NCBI GenBank assembly: GCA_903820745.1
Contig: CAIJIT010000337.1
Coordinates: 1-64,000, forward strand
DNA from: an uncultured Burkholderiales bacterium
GTDB lineage: Bacteria; Pseudomonadota; Gammaproteobacteria; Burkholderiales; Burkholderiaceae_C
DNA length: 64,000 nt
Direction of reading: 5' to 3'
Part shown: positions 35,053 through 43,481 of the stretch, one piece after another
Layout of the letters: each line of letters starts with the position of its first letter
How positions within the stretch are numbered: position 1 is the stretch's first letter
Made by a program: the position numbers and the translations under genes
The notes under the pieces: generated by a model
What the model was told of the DNA's origin: nothing
Seen by the model: only the letters and a program-made list of their open reading frames with translations
The model's database searches: none

Positions 35053-36084
35053 TCAGATGATCTGGGCAATGTATGCAAAATTCCTCGCAACCGAACGAAG
35101 TGAGCCTGCCAATTTTGCAGAAGCTAAGGATGCTCTGCATAACTCAACGCGATTGGCAGTCGGGGTAGTGGTCCCTGGAATGAGGTCAACATGTACCCCT
35201 TTGCCATTGACCATCGCATCGCGCTCTTCTTCTGACAATGGTCGGCTTGGATGAAACGTGATGGACCAGGCCATGCAATTGTGGTCGTCGATCGGTACCC
35301 ACACATGACCATTCAGCGCATTACCGCTGTAAGGTGGGATCAAGGTATACCAGGGCATGATCCAGGGTGTGATGCGCCAGTAGTTCTGCCCTGGCTCGGC
35401 ATCGCGTCTGGCTCCAATAATCAGTCCGCCAGGCGACTCAAGAATATCAAAGGTGGTTGTTTTCGACCGTGCATATTTGGCACCTTTGGTGTTTTTATGC
35501 AGCGGATCGGTGTCGAGTTCACCACTGTGCAAAAATGAGACGTGGCTCGAGTCAATACCACCCTCCAAGGCTTGCAGGAAATTACTCTCCTGGGTTCTTC
35601 TCGAAATAAAGCAGTGCGATGCGGGCAGTGATACCCATTCGAAAGCGGGTGGCTCCGGCTTAAGCTCGGGCGGCCCCATATAGGTCCAAATGACTCCACC
35701 GAGTTCAATGCACGAATATGCCTTGAGCTTCATCTTTTGGCAGAAGCCGTTCTCTTTTGGCTCCGATGGCACGTCGACGCATTGCCCCGTTACGTCATAT
35801 TTCCAGCCATGGTACGGGCAGCGTAAACCGTTTTCTTCGTTGCGACCAAACCATAGCGATACCCGCCGGTGCGCGCAAAACTCATCGATCAACCCGATTC
35901 GACCCTGGGTATCTCTGAAAGCAAGCAATTTCTCCGAGAGCAACGAAACACGCACTGGCGGACCATCCGGCTCATGCAGTTCAGATGCCAGCATCATTGG
36001 GATCCAGTAGCGCCGGAGCAATTGCCCCATCTGCGCATCCGGACCAGTACTGGTCAATAAATTATTTTCTACTTCGGTTACCAT
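35053..36084 (-). CDS. Rieske ring-hydroxylating oxygenase alpha subunit, C-terminally truncated
   Basis: A 343-residue oxygenase of the phthalate-dioxygenase/VanA type. The Rieske ligands are C70, H72, C89 and H92 (CAHRR and CPYHG). The mononuclear iron site begins with D178, H181 and H186 (GIDSSHVSFLH). The protein follows family sequence to VDLIPGTTTPTANR and then changes abruptly into 29 unrelated residues before a stop. Members usually run about 80 residues further, including the region of the third iron ligand and the helical tail. The gene therefore looks broken at its 3' end, at the left border of a lower-GC block, and is probably inactive. Confidence 0.8.
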   Translation of the reverse strand: MVTEVENNLLTSTGPDAQMGQLLRRYWIPMMLASELHEPDGPPVRVSLLSEKLLAFRDTQGRIGLIDEFCAHRRVSLWFGRNEENGLRCPYHGWKYDVTGQCVDVPSEPKENGFCQKMKLKAYSCIELGGVIWTYMGPPELKPEPPAFEWVSLPASHCFISRRTQESNFLQALEGGIDSSHVSFLHSGELDTDPLHKNTKGAKYARSKTTTFDILESPGGLIIGARRDAEPGQNYWRITPWIMPWYTLIPPYSGNALNGHVWVPIDDHNCMAWSITFHPSRPLSEEERDAMVNGKGVHVDLIPGTTTPTANRVELCRASLASAKLAGSLRSVARNFAYIAQII

Positions 36085-36138
36085 GAATTTGTCTCCGCCT
36101 CATTCCTCGCTTCGAGGGCATCCTGGAATTGTTTTTTA

Positions 36139-37620
36139 TTATTCAATTTCAAGCGCTTTGTCAATATCAGTCTCGAATATCAACAGGCTCGTCAACTCAG
36201 TGACACTGGATATTTTTTCGACTGATCTCAATAGTTTGGCGAGCTTTGCCGTCTTGACTGCCCCGGCGACAGGCTCGACATTTTCCCGAAGCTTGCTGTC
36301 GAGATCCTCATCCGAAAAGGGATTCTTTGGATGCCCAGGGAATGGTTGCGCCTCGCCGTGCACGACAGTGCCATCGTTCAATTCAATTTCGATTCGCGAC
36401 AGGTAACCGGCGGCGGCCCGCTTGTGCTTGCCACCAGCGATAGTGCCGAGTTCCGGTGCCGGCGTGACGGTCACTTTCTCAGTCAGGAAGTGTTGTCGTG
36501 CTGGATCTAGAACGACTTCCGGGCTGAAGCTACTGACCTGGATATAGCCATCGAGCACCGCCGCGGCCACGATGTAAGGCAGGGAATGGTCGGCGGTCTC
36601 CCGGGAAATCGGGTTCCAGGGATCCTGCCGAATTTTTACCAGGTGGTCATAAGCACCCTCTTCGGCATAAACACGCACTTGCTTGATCAGTGAGAGGTCG
36701 GCGATTTGCGACCTGGCTTGCAATGCCGCTTGAATGGCACTTTGGGCAACCGATCCTACGGGCCAGCGCTTCATGAAAGTCTCTGTGATCCGCGACAGCG
36801 GGATGCTCGGATCGAGTCTTTCGCGCAGCACTGGAATCGGGTCGTCTTTATTGGCAAGCTTCTTGATGAATCCAAATTTGCCGATAAAAGGCCTGACAGC
36901 GCCTTCCACGTCGACCGAAGCCAGCAGGCAGGCTTGTAGTGAGTTCTTCACTGCATCGCTGCCGTTGAAGCGCTTCCACATCGTCAGATCGCCGCGTTTG
37001 TTCAGGTCGCCCGATTCGATTTCGTAGCTTGCCAGGTGCGGAATCACCGTCATTGCAAGCGCTTCACGGGTCTGGTCAGCAGTCAGGCCAAGCAGTTTTG
37101 CAATCGCGCAGGTCGCGCCGATTGCAGTCAGGTTGGTGTAGTCCCAGCCGCCAGGTGCGGTTGAAAATGCGTCAAAGACGGCGGCGACGACCTCATAGCC
37201 GATCGCTACGGCGACTAACAATTTGTCGCCAGGCGCATTCGCCCATTCAGCCGCAGCGATCACGCCTGCGACCATGTCACTGGGGTGTCCGCTGTTGCGT
37301 CCGCCAACGAAGAAATCGTTGTAGTCATGGCACCGCAGCAGCACGCCATTGGCGAGCGCTGCGAGGTCAGGCGAGACGCGCTTGTCGGTTCCCCAGATAA
37401 GACATCCGGCACCAGCGATCGGGAAGCGATAAGCGTGACGCCGCGCCGCCTGTGCCGCGGGATGACGCATTGCGGCTACAGAGACTGCAATCGAGTCGAT
37501 CAAGGCACTCTTGACCGATCGTTCAGTGAGTTCGCCGAGATTCTCAGAAACATTGACTACAAAATTGGCAATCAATTCCGCGACTTCATCGCGATATAAG
37601 TCATTCGAAGTAATAGACAT
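36139..37620 (-). CDS. MmgE/PrpD family protein
   Basis: A 493-residue member of the MmgE/PrpD family, which includes 2-methylcitrate dehydratase, cis-aconitate decarboxylase and iminodisuccinate epimerase. The N-terminal helical domain has ANGVLLRCHDYNDFF and GRNSGHPSDMVAGVIAAAEW, matching the substrate-site AHxxDxDD-like region in altered form. The central part holds GDLTMWKRFNGSDAVKNS and the cap FMKRWPVGSVAQSAIQAAL. No other methylcitrate-cycle genes are near. Its start overlaps the aldolase stop, so the two are coupled. Confidence 0.87.
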   Translation of the reverse strand: MSITSNDLYRDEVAELIANFVVNVSENLGELTERSVKSALIDSIAVSVAAMRHPAAQAARRHAYRFPIAGAGCLIWGTDKRVSPDLAALANGVLLRCHDYNDFFVGGRNSGHPSDMVAGVIAAAEWANAPGDKLLVAVAIGYEVVAAVFDAFSTAPGGWDYTNLTAIGATCAIAKLLGLTADQTREALAMTVIPHLASYEIESGDLNKRGDLTMWKRFNGSDAVKNSLQACLLASVDVEGAVRPFIGKFGFIKKLANKDDPIPVLRERLDPSIPLSRITETFMKRWPVGSVAQSAIQAALQARSQIADLSLIKQVRVYAEEGAYDHLVKIRQDPWNPISRETADHSLPYIVAAAVLDGYIQVSSFSPEVVLDPARQHFLTEKVTVTPAPELGTIAGGKHKRAAAGYLSRIEIELNDGTVVHGEAQPFPGHPKNPFSDEDLDSKLRENVEPVAGAVKTAKLAKLLRSVEKISSVTELTSLLIFETDIDKALEIE

Positions 37621-38477
37621 TAAACGTAGCCCTTTTGTTTGACGCTGTTGACTGCTGAGTCGCCACCTAATGCAGCTGCAATTTCTTTTTCCACAGCAGC
37701 GGGAAGAAGTGAAGAATCTTTTGTAAAGGTTATGAACCGGAAACCACGTTCAGCGAACTTGCGCGCCGCCTTGCCGGAGCCGCACTGGATGCCCGGCACG
37801 ACACCATGCTTCTGGCAGGCCTTCAAAATCATTTCAACCGCGGCGACATGTTCCGGTTCTTCCTTGTCGAGATTGGGCGGAAGGCCGAGGCCAAGCGCTA
37901 GATCTGCCGGACCGATGTAAATGCCGTCCAATCCCGGCGTGCTGGCGATTTCGTCGATATTGGTAACGCCTTCACGCGTCTCGACCATCACGAAGCACAT
38001 GACGCTGTCGCCCACTACCGCGATGTCCCGGCTATTGAGCACCATCGACGCCCGTACCGGGCCGAACGAGCGCACGCCTTTGGGTGCATAGCGGCAAGCG
38101 GCAACCGCAGCTGCCGCTTCGGCTCGGTTGTTCACCATCGGAACCACAACGCCCTGCATGCCTGCGTCGAAAGCTCTTCCGATCACCCAGGGCTCATTGA
38201 CCGGCACGCGCGTGAATGGCACCGCAGTACGCCGCCCCTCGATGGCCCGCAGCATGCTGACCATGTCACCGTAATCCACCAAACCATGCTGTTGGTCCAC
38301 GCAAACATAATCGACACCTTCGGCACAGACCAGTTCTGCAGAAAATGCGCAGGGCAAGGCAGCCCACACGCCGTAGACTGTTTCTCCGCTTGCCAGTTTC
38401 CTTCTGAGGGCGCTCGCAGTATTCATTGCAGTCATATCCATTTCCATATGTGTCATGGTTGCCAAGTCGGAATTCAA
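37620..38477 (-). CDS. HpcH/HpaI-family aldolase
   Basis: A 285-residue class II pyruvate aldolase-like enzyme. Family marks are ALPCAFSAELVCAEGVDYVCVDQQHG, the metal-site MVETREGVTNIDEI, and GLDGIYIGPADLALGLG. It would split or form 2-oxo-hydroxy acids such as 4-hydroxy-2-oxo compounds. Several in-frame ATGs lie in the first 20 codons (38477, 38456 and further in); none has a strong ribosome site, so the start is uncertain. It heads the three-gene unit aldolase, PrpD-like, Rieske, opposite a LysR gene. Confidence 0.88.
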   Translation of the reverse strand: MNSDLATMTHMEMDMTAMNTASALRRKLASGETVYGVWAALPCAFSAELVCAEGVDYVCVDQQHGLVDYGDMVSMLRAIEGRRTAVPFTRVPVNEPWVIGRAFDAGMQGVVVPMVNNRAEAAAAVAACRYAPKGVRSFGPVRASMVLNSRDIAVVGDSVMCFVMVETREGVTNIDEIASTPGLDGIYIGPADLALGLGLPPNLDKEEPEHVAAVEMILKACQKHGVVPGIQCGSGKAARKFAERGFRFITFTKDSSLLPAAVEKEIAAALGGDSAVNSVKQKGYV

Positions 38478-38558
38478 GCGATGTCAAGCCCAGATGGTCC
38501 GCTTGACTTGCTTAACATCAAAAGAACACCATTCAGGTTCGAGTGGCGATCATCATCA

Positions 38559-38572
38559 TTGACATTAATCAA
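38559..38572. promoter_or_regulatory. Possible LysR binding site between aldolase and lysR-type genes
   Basis: TTGA-CATTAA-TCAA lies in an AT-rich stretch of the 142-bp divergent gap, followed by TATATTTAG as a possible -10 for the regulator gene. Half-sites of only four bases make this weak. Confidence 0.3.
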
Positions 38573-38619
38573 GTCCAATATATATTTAGCGCCTCATTGA
38601 TTCCGTCAAGCTATAAGTC

Positions 38620-39522
38620 ATGGAATTTCGACATTTCCGGTATTTCGTGGCTGTGGCCGAAGAGCTGCACTTCAGTCGAGCGGCTCGTCGGCTGAACATG
38701 AGTCAGCCCCCGCTCAGCAAACATATCCAGGACATTGAGGCCTTCCTTGGCACCCTGTTGTTGGACCGGACCAAGCGACGGGTGGACCTGACAGATGCCG
38801 GGCGCTTGTTTTTGGTTGAAGCTCGCGCTGTACTGGCCCAAGCGGATCAGGCGATCGAGGTTGGTAAACGTGCAGCACGCGGTGAACTGGGCGAATTGAG
38901 CATTGGCTTCACTGCGACCGCGGCCTACACACCGCTGTTTCCGCGAGCTGTGCGTGCTTACCGCCTCGGGCTACCTGATGTGCACCTTGAGCTCAGATAC
39001 ATGACATCCGAGCCAATGCTCGAACTGCTGCTGAATGGCAGTCTCGATGTCGGTCTGATTCGCCCATCGTCCAGCCTGATTCTTCCAGCCGAGATCACTG
39101 CAATTCCGATCGTCAAGGACCGCCTGATGCTTGCGTTCCACGTGGACGACATACTGGCCCGAACGAAGGGCACTGTCGCAGTTGAGGCGCTTGCAGAACA
39201 TCCATTCATCCTGCGCCCACGCGGAAAAGGCTCGAGCTTTTACGAACAGGTTTATGAGTTGTGCGACCAGGCGGGATTTACTCCGCACCTGGCTCAGGAG
39301 GCCAATGAAGCCCCGACCATCCTCGGGTTGGTGGCCGCTGGCGTCGGGGTGACTATTCTCCCGGCCTCCTTGCAGGCAATCAAAATCCAGGATGTCGTCT
39401 GGAGGGATTTATCGGCACAGTCGGGCACTGTGGATAGCGCCGTGCTGCTGGTTTTTAACCAAAACGCCAAACCTTGTCCTCTGCGCACGCGTTTCATCGA
39501 TATGGTGAAGAACCTGCTATGA
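38620..39522 (+). CDS. LysR-family transcriptional regulator
   Basis: A 300-residue LysR activator. The N-terminal winged helix is MEFRHFRYFVAVAEELHFSRAA with recognition helix SQPPLSKHIQDIE. The C-terminal co-inducer domain includes LSIGFTATAAYT, NGSLDVGLIRPSSS and AAGVGVTILPAS. It resembles the CatR/BenM-like regulators of aromatic and hydroxy-acid pathways. It diverges from the aldolase-PrpD-Rieske unit and most likely controls it. Confidence 0.93.
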   Translation: MEFRHFRYFVAVAEELHFSRAARRLNMSQPPLSKHIQDIEAFLGTLLLDRTKRRVDLTDAGRLFLVEARAVLAQADQAIEVGKRAARGELGELSIGFTATAAYTPLFPRAVRAYRLGLPDVHLELRYMTSEPMLELLLNGSLDVGLIRPSSSLILPAEITAIPIVKDRLMLAFHVDDILARTKGTVAVEALAEHPFILRPRGKGSSFYEQVYELCDQAGFTPHLAQEANEAPTILGLVAAGVGVTILPASLQAIKIQDVVWRDLSAQSGTVDSAVLLVFNQNAKPCPLRTRFIDMVKNLL

Positions 39523-39584
39523 CTTGGTCGTCTCGCCAGCAACGCCAATGACCTTGAAATTCGAGGGTCATGAATCGCGTAATT

Positions 39585-40796
39585 TCAGTCGATAGTCTGC
39601 GCCGCGTTGCACAGTTCCGAAACCTGGTCGAGGTTGACCTCAAAACCCAGGCCCGGCAACTCGCCCAGCGCCACTTCACCTTCGACGACCCGGGCCAGGG
39701 GAGGTGCGAGTTCGCTGCGCAGGGGGTTGGGATTGGCGTCGACCTCGAGCATGCCTTCACCGCCCGCCGCCGCCAGCACATGGGCCGAGGCCATCAGCCC
39801 GATGCCGGCGCCAAGGAAATGCGGGCAAAAACGCAGGCCGGCGGCACGGATGCGCTGGATCACCGGCCAGCAACCTGAGATGCCACCCCATTTGGCCAGG
39901 TCGGGCTGCAGCACGGCAAAAACGCCGCTTTCAGCTGCCGCCGCGAACTCGGCCTCGCCCTGCATGTTCTCGCCCGCCGCCAGACCAATCACCGAATGGC
40001 GCTGCAACTGCAGCCATTGTTCGGGTGGCGCATCGGCGGCCAGCGGCTCTTCCAGCCAGCTGATTGCATGCGGCTGCAGCAGAGGCAGCATCGACATGGC
40101 CGTGCGCAGATCCCAGGCCTGATTGACGTCGAGCATCAAGGCGTCGCCCGGCTGCAGGATGGCGCGCACCTGAGCGATATTGCCAAGATCCAGCGCCTGG
40201 CCAAAACCGATCTTCAGCTTGAAACCGCGATAACCGTCGGCGCGGCGCGCGGCCACGATGTCCTGCGGCGCATCGGGGTTGATGCCGCTGGCGTAGACCG
40301 GCAGCTTGTCGCCCGAACTGCCCAGCAAGCGGTGCAACGGCAGGCCGGCGCGGCGCGCCCAGAGATCCCATAGCGCCAGATCGATGCCGGCGATGACCTG
40401 CGCGATCGGGCCTGGTTCACCCGTCTGCAGCGCCAGGATATGGGTCTTGCGGGTGCAATGCGCAAAAACCTCGGCCGGTCCGTTGAATTTCTGCCCCAGC
40501 AGCAGCGGCGCCAGCACCGTGTCGAGCAGCCTGGCGCGATGTTCAGCGCCGCAAGCGGGGAAGTTGCACCAGATCTCGCCCCAGCCGACCTGCCCGTCGG
40601 CATCTTCGGCGCGCACAAAGACCGCCGGACGGTCATGCATGGTGCCGAATGAAGTTCGCACCGGGGTCTTGATCGGGTAACGCAGGACGAAAGCCTGCAG
40701 CTTGACCAGGCAGAGCATCGACTGCGAATCAGGTGCCGGCAGGTCTTGAATGAGCGCTGGCGTTGGTTCCGGCAAGACTGGATGGACAGGTTTCAT
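39585..40796 (-). CDS. Enolase-superfamily enzyme, mandelate-racemase type
   Basis: A 403-residue MR/MLE-type enzyme. The K-x-K base pair is K193/K195 in GFKLKIG. Metal ligands are D223 (MLDVNQAWD), E249 (WLEEPL) and E276 (AAGENMQG). The His-Asp dyad is D299 (LQPDLAKWGG) with H326 (CPHFLG). All catalytic residues are thus present, pointing to an acid-sugar dehydratase or a racemase, but the substrate is not predictable by eye. ATG 40796 is used; ATG 40802 is possible and neither has a good ribosome site. It diverges from an ABC importer, GMC oxidoreductase and aldehyde dehydrogenase, with a palindrome between. Confidence 0.9.
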   Translation of the reverse strand: MKPVHPVLPEPTPALIQDLPAPDSQSMLCLVKLQAFVLRYPIKTPVRTSFGTMHDRPAVFVRAEDADGQVGWGEIWCNFPACGAEHRARLLDTVLAPLLLGQKFNGPAEVFAHCTRKTHILALQTGEPGPIAQVIAGIDLALWDLWARRAGLPLHRLLGSSGDKLPVYASGINPDAPQDIVAARRADGYRGFKLKIGFGQALDLGNIAQVRAILQPGDALMLDVNQAWDLRTAMSMLPLLQPHAISWLEEPLAADAPPEQWLQLQRHSVIGLAAGENMQGEAEFAAAAESGVFAVLQPDLAKWGGISGCWPVIQRIRAAGLRFCPHFLGAGIGLMASAHVLAAAGGEGMLEVDANPNPLRSELAPPLARVVEGEVALGELPGLGFEVNLDQVSELCNAAQTID

Positions 40797-40809
40797 CGGC
40801 ATAAGGTAT

Positions 40810-40833
40810 AAACGTATGGCATATAGTACGTTT
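40810..40833. promoter_or_regulatory. Operator-like palindrome between the enolase-type gene and the ABC importer
   Basis: Perfect arms AAACGTA and TACGTTT are separated by 10 nt (TGGCATATAG). The site lies 14 bp before the leftward start and 26 bp before the rightward start, so a bound dimer would affect both. The window holds no regulator gene directly beside it. A CTATAGTA core resembling its ATATAGTA occurs in the GntR operator region at 53278. Confidence 0.55.
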
Positions 40834-40858
40834 GAAGCCAACCCAATACAAGCTGACC

Positions 40859-41635
40859 ATGTCCACCCCTTCCTTGCCAATGCGCCTGGCCAGACCCTTG
40901 CTGGTCCTCGCGCCCTGGGCCGTGATCGTCGCGCTGTGGTACGGCGTGCGTGCCAGCGGCTGGGTCAATCCGGCGCTGGTGCCGACACCGCATGAGGTGT
41001 TCGAACGCTTCCTGGCGCTGGCTGGCGATCGACTCGGTCTGGACATGTGGATGTCGACCCGCCGCGTCTTCATCGGCGTGGCGCTGGGTGTTGCGGCGGC
41101 GGTGCCGGTCGGCTTCTGCCTGGGCTGGTACCGCGGTTTGCGCAGCTTTGCCGACCCGGTGATCAATTTCTTCCGCGCCCTGCCGCCGATCGCCCTGATC
41201 CCTTTGGTGATCGTCTACTTCGGCATCGGTGAATTGGCCAAGACGGTGATCCTGTTCTATGCCTCGTTCTTCGCCGCGGTGATCGTGATGTACGAAGGCA
41301 TTGCCCAGATCAGCCCGATCTATGTGCGGGTGGCGCGAACGCTGGGCGCCAGCGATCTGGAGATTTTCGCCCGGGTGATCGTGCCGCTGACGCTGCCGCA
41401 TATCCTCACCTCGATTCGCGTCGCGCTCGGTGTGGCCTGGGCCACGCTGGTGGCGTCAGAGCTGATCGCTGCGCAGCAGGGTCTGGGCGCGCTGATCCAG
41501 CATGCCTCGTCCTTCTTCCAGCTCGACACCGTCTATGTCGGCATCATCTGCATCGGCCTGATCGCCTTGCTGATGGACATGCTGCTACGGGCCGCGAGCC
41601 AGCGCCTGGTGGCCTGGCAGGACCGACTCGCATGA
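40859..41635 (+). CDS. ABC transporter permease (SsuC/TauC-like)
   Basis: A 258-residue permease with six hydrophobic segments and the docking loop VARTLGASDLEIFARVIVP. The motif RALPPIALIPLVIVYFGIGELAK is a subfamily hallmark. The ATG at 40859 is in frame after the palindrome. It is first in the rightward operon, and its stop overlaps the ATPase ATG by four bases. Confidence 0.94.
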   Translation: MSTPSLPMRLARPLLVLAPWAVIVALWYGVRASGWVNPALVPTPHEVFERFLALAGDRLGLDMWMSTRRVFIGVALGVAAAVPVGFCLGWYRGLRSFADPVINFFRALPPIALIPLVIVYFGIGELAKTVILFYASFFAAVIVMYEGIAQISPIYVRVARTLGASDLEIFARVIVPLTLPHILTSIRVALGVAWATLVASELIAAQQGLGALIQHASSFFQLDTVYVGIICIGLIALLMDMLLRAASQRLVAWQDRLA

Positions 41636-42450
41636 ACAGCGCCCTGCCCGCCACGCGCGTCCGCTTCGAAGGCGTCGGCGTCGACTTCCCCACCCCCAGC
41701 GGCCCGATGCGGGTGATCGACGGCGTCGATCTGCAGATCGCCCAGGGCGAATTTGTCTCGATCATCGGGCCATCGGGTTGCGGCAAGACGACCTTGATGA
41801 ATTTGCTCGGTGGCTTCGTGCTGCCCAGCCAGGGTCGCGTCCTGCTCGACGGCCAAGCAATCACCGGCCCCGGCCAAGACCGCGGCGTGATCTTCCAGGA
41901 ATATGGCGTCTTTCCCTGGCTGACGGTGCGCGGCAATATCGAATTCGGCCTGCGCCTGGCCTCGGGTCGCGTGCCAGCGTCTGAGCGCGAGGCGATCGTG
42001 CAGCGCTATCTGGCCTTGATGGGCCTGGCTGACTTTGCCGACCATTACCCCAAGCATCTGTCGGGCGGCATGCGCCAGCGCTTGGCGCTGGCGCGTGCCT
42101 ATGCGGTCAAGCCGCAGTTCTTGTTGATGGACGAGCCGTTCGGCGCGCTCGATGCGCAGACGCGCAGCGCGATGCAGGACTTGCTGCTGCAGGTTCTGCA
42201 GGCCGAGGGCAAGACCGTGCTCTTGATCACCCATTCGGTCGACGAGGCGATCTATTTGTCGTCGCGCATCGTCGTCGTCACCGCCAGACCGGCGCGCATC
42301 CTCAAGGTCTTCGATATACCTTTTGGCTATCCGCGCGCTGAGTCGGTCCATGCCGACCCGCGCTTTGCCGCCCTGCGCGCCGAGATCCACGCGTTGGTGA
42401 TGCAGGAATATGAAATTCAGGCCCGCCAGGCGGTCCGCAGCCCCGATTGA
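41632..42450 (+). CDS. ABC transporter ATP-binding protein (SsuB/TauB-like)
   Basis: A 272-residue ATPase. Walker A is GPSGCGKTT, the Q-loop block is VIFQEYGVFPWLTVRGNI, the signature is LSGGMRQRLALAR, Walker B is FLLMDEPFGALD and the switch is LITHSVDEA. It pairs with the permease upstream and the binding protein downstream. Confidence 0.95.
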   Translation: MNSALPATRVRFEGVGVDFPTPSGPMRVIDGVDLQIAQGEFVSIIGPSGCGKTTLMNLLGGFVLPSQGRVLLDGQAITGPGQDRGVIFQEYGVFPWLTVRGNIEFGLRLASGRVPASEREAIVQRYLALMGLADFADHYPKHLSGGMRQRLALARAYAVKPQFLLMDEPFGALDAQTRSAMQDLLLQVLQAEGKTVLLITHSVDEAIYLSSRIVVVTARPARILKVFDIPFGYPRAESVHADPRFAALRAEIHALVMQEYEIQARQAVRSPD

Positions 42451-42478
42451 TTACCCCAACCCCAGCAGGAGACAGAAG

Positions 42479-43477
42479 ATGACGATACAACGCAGAACCC
42501 TGATCCAGGCCGCAACCGGCAGCGCATTGGCCGGCATCGGCTTGAGCACCCAAGCACAGCCCCGCACCAAGTTGCGCGTCGGCTATTTGCATACGCCGGC
42601 AGTCGACGGGCAGATCCACATCGGCCAGCAGATGGGCAGCTTTGCCAAGCGCGGGCTCGACCTCGAGCTGATCCAGTTCACCACCGGGCTTGAGCTGTTC
42701 CAGGCCATGATCGGCGGCAGCCTCGACGTGCTCTCGACCGGCGCGGTGGTATCCAACTTCCCGGCCCGCGGTCAGGGCAAGGTCTTCCTGATCAACGACA
42801 TCGAATACGCCACCGCCCAGTTGTGGGTGCGCGACGACTCGATCAAGACGATTGCCGATCTGAAAGGCAAGCAGATCTCCACCACCACCGGCACCACCGC
42901 CCATGTGTTCCTCGACCGCGCGCTGCGCTCGGCCAATCTCGACCCGGCCAAGGATGTGCAACTGGTCAATCAGCGCATGGCCGAAGCGGTGACCTCCTTC
43001 GTCTCGGGCGCGGTGCCGGCAGTGGCGCTCTGGGTTCCGTTTGACACCATCGTCAAGCAGAAAGTGCCCAATGCGCGCAAGCTGGTCGACGCCTCGGCGT
43101 ACTACCCACAAGCCGCCATCATGGGCGGCTGGGCCGCCAGCAACGATTTTTGCGAGAAGAACAAACCGGCGCTGGCCCAACTGGTGGCGGCCTGGGCCGA
43201 GGCCAATGATGCGATCGTGGCCAATGTCGACGCGGCGGCCGAGATGTTGCAGAAGACCCAGTACAAGGATGTGCCGCTGGCCGAGTTCAAGGAGCAGTTC
43301 AAGCAGTCGAAATATTACTCATCGGCCGAATGGCGGGCCAAATATGCCGATGGCACGGTGACCCGTTGGCTGCAGCAGGTCACCGACTTCTTCGTCCAGG
43401 CCGGCAATATCGCCAACCCGGTGCCGGCGACGAAATACTTCGACCCGCAGCTGTTCATGCAGACGGTGAAAGGCTGA
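42479..43477 (+). CDS. ABC transporter substrate-binding protein, NMT1/SsuA-like
   Basis: A 332-residue binding protein. The N-terminus QRRTLIQAATGSALAG looks like a twin-arginine signal ending STQAQ. Internal blocks are QMGSFAKRGLDLELIQF, GSLDVLSTGAVVSNF, SIKTIADLKGKQISTTTGTT and FVSGAVPAVALWVPF. The gene order (permease, ATPase, binding protein) is the reverse of the importer at 31-34 kb, and the two binding proteins are clearly diverged, so they likely carry different cargo. The ribosome site AGGAGA precedes ATG 42479. Confidence 0.9.
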   Translation: MTIQRRTLIQAATGSALAGIGLSTQAQPRTKLRVGYLHTPAVDGQIHIGQQMGSFAKRGLDLELIQFTTGLELFQAMIGGSLDVLSTGAVVSNFPARGQGKVFLINDIEYATAQLWVRDDSIKTIADLKGKQISTTTGTTAHVFLDRALRSANLDPAKDVQLVNQRMAEAVTSFVSGAVPAVALWVPFDTIVKQKVPNARKLVDASAYYPQAAIMGGWAASNDFCEKNKPALAQLVAAWAEANDAIVANVDAAAEMLQKTQYKDVPLAEFKEQFKQSKYYSSAEWRAKYADGTVTRWLQQVTDFFVQAGNIANPVPATKYFDPQLFMQTVKG

Positions 43478-43481
43478 GCGG

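Noticed and set aside
36139-38477. A methylcitrate cycle locus
   Set aside because: The PrpD-like protein lacks prpB, prpC and acnD/prpF neighbours, and the aldolase is of the HpcH/HpaI type, not a 2-methylisocitrate lyase.
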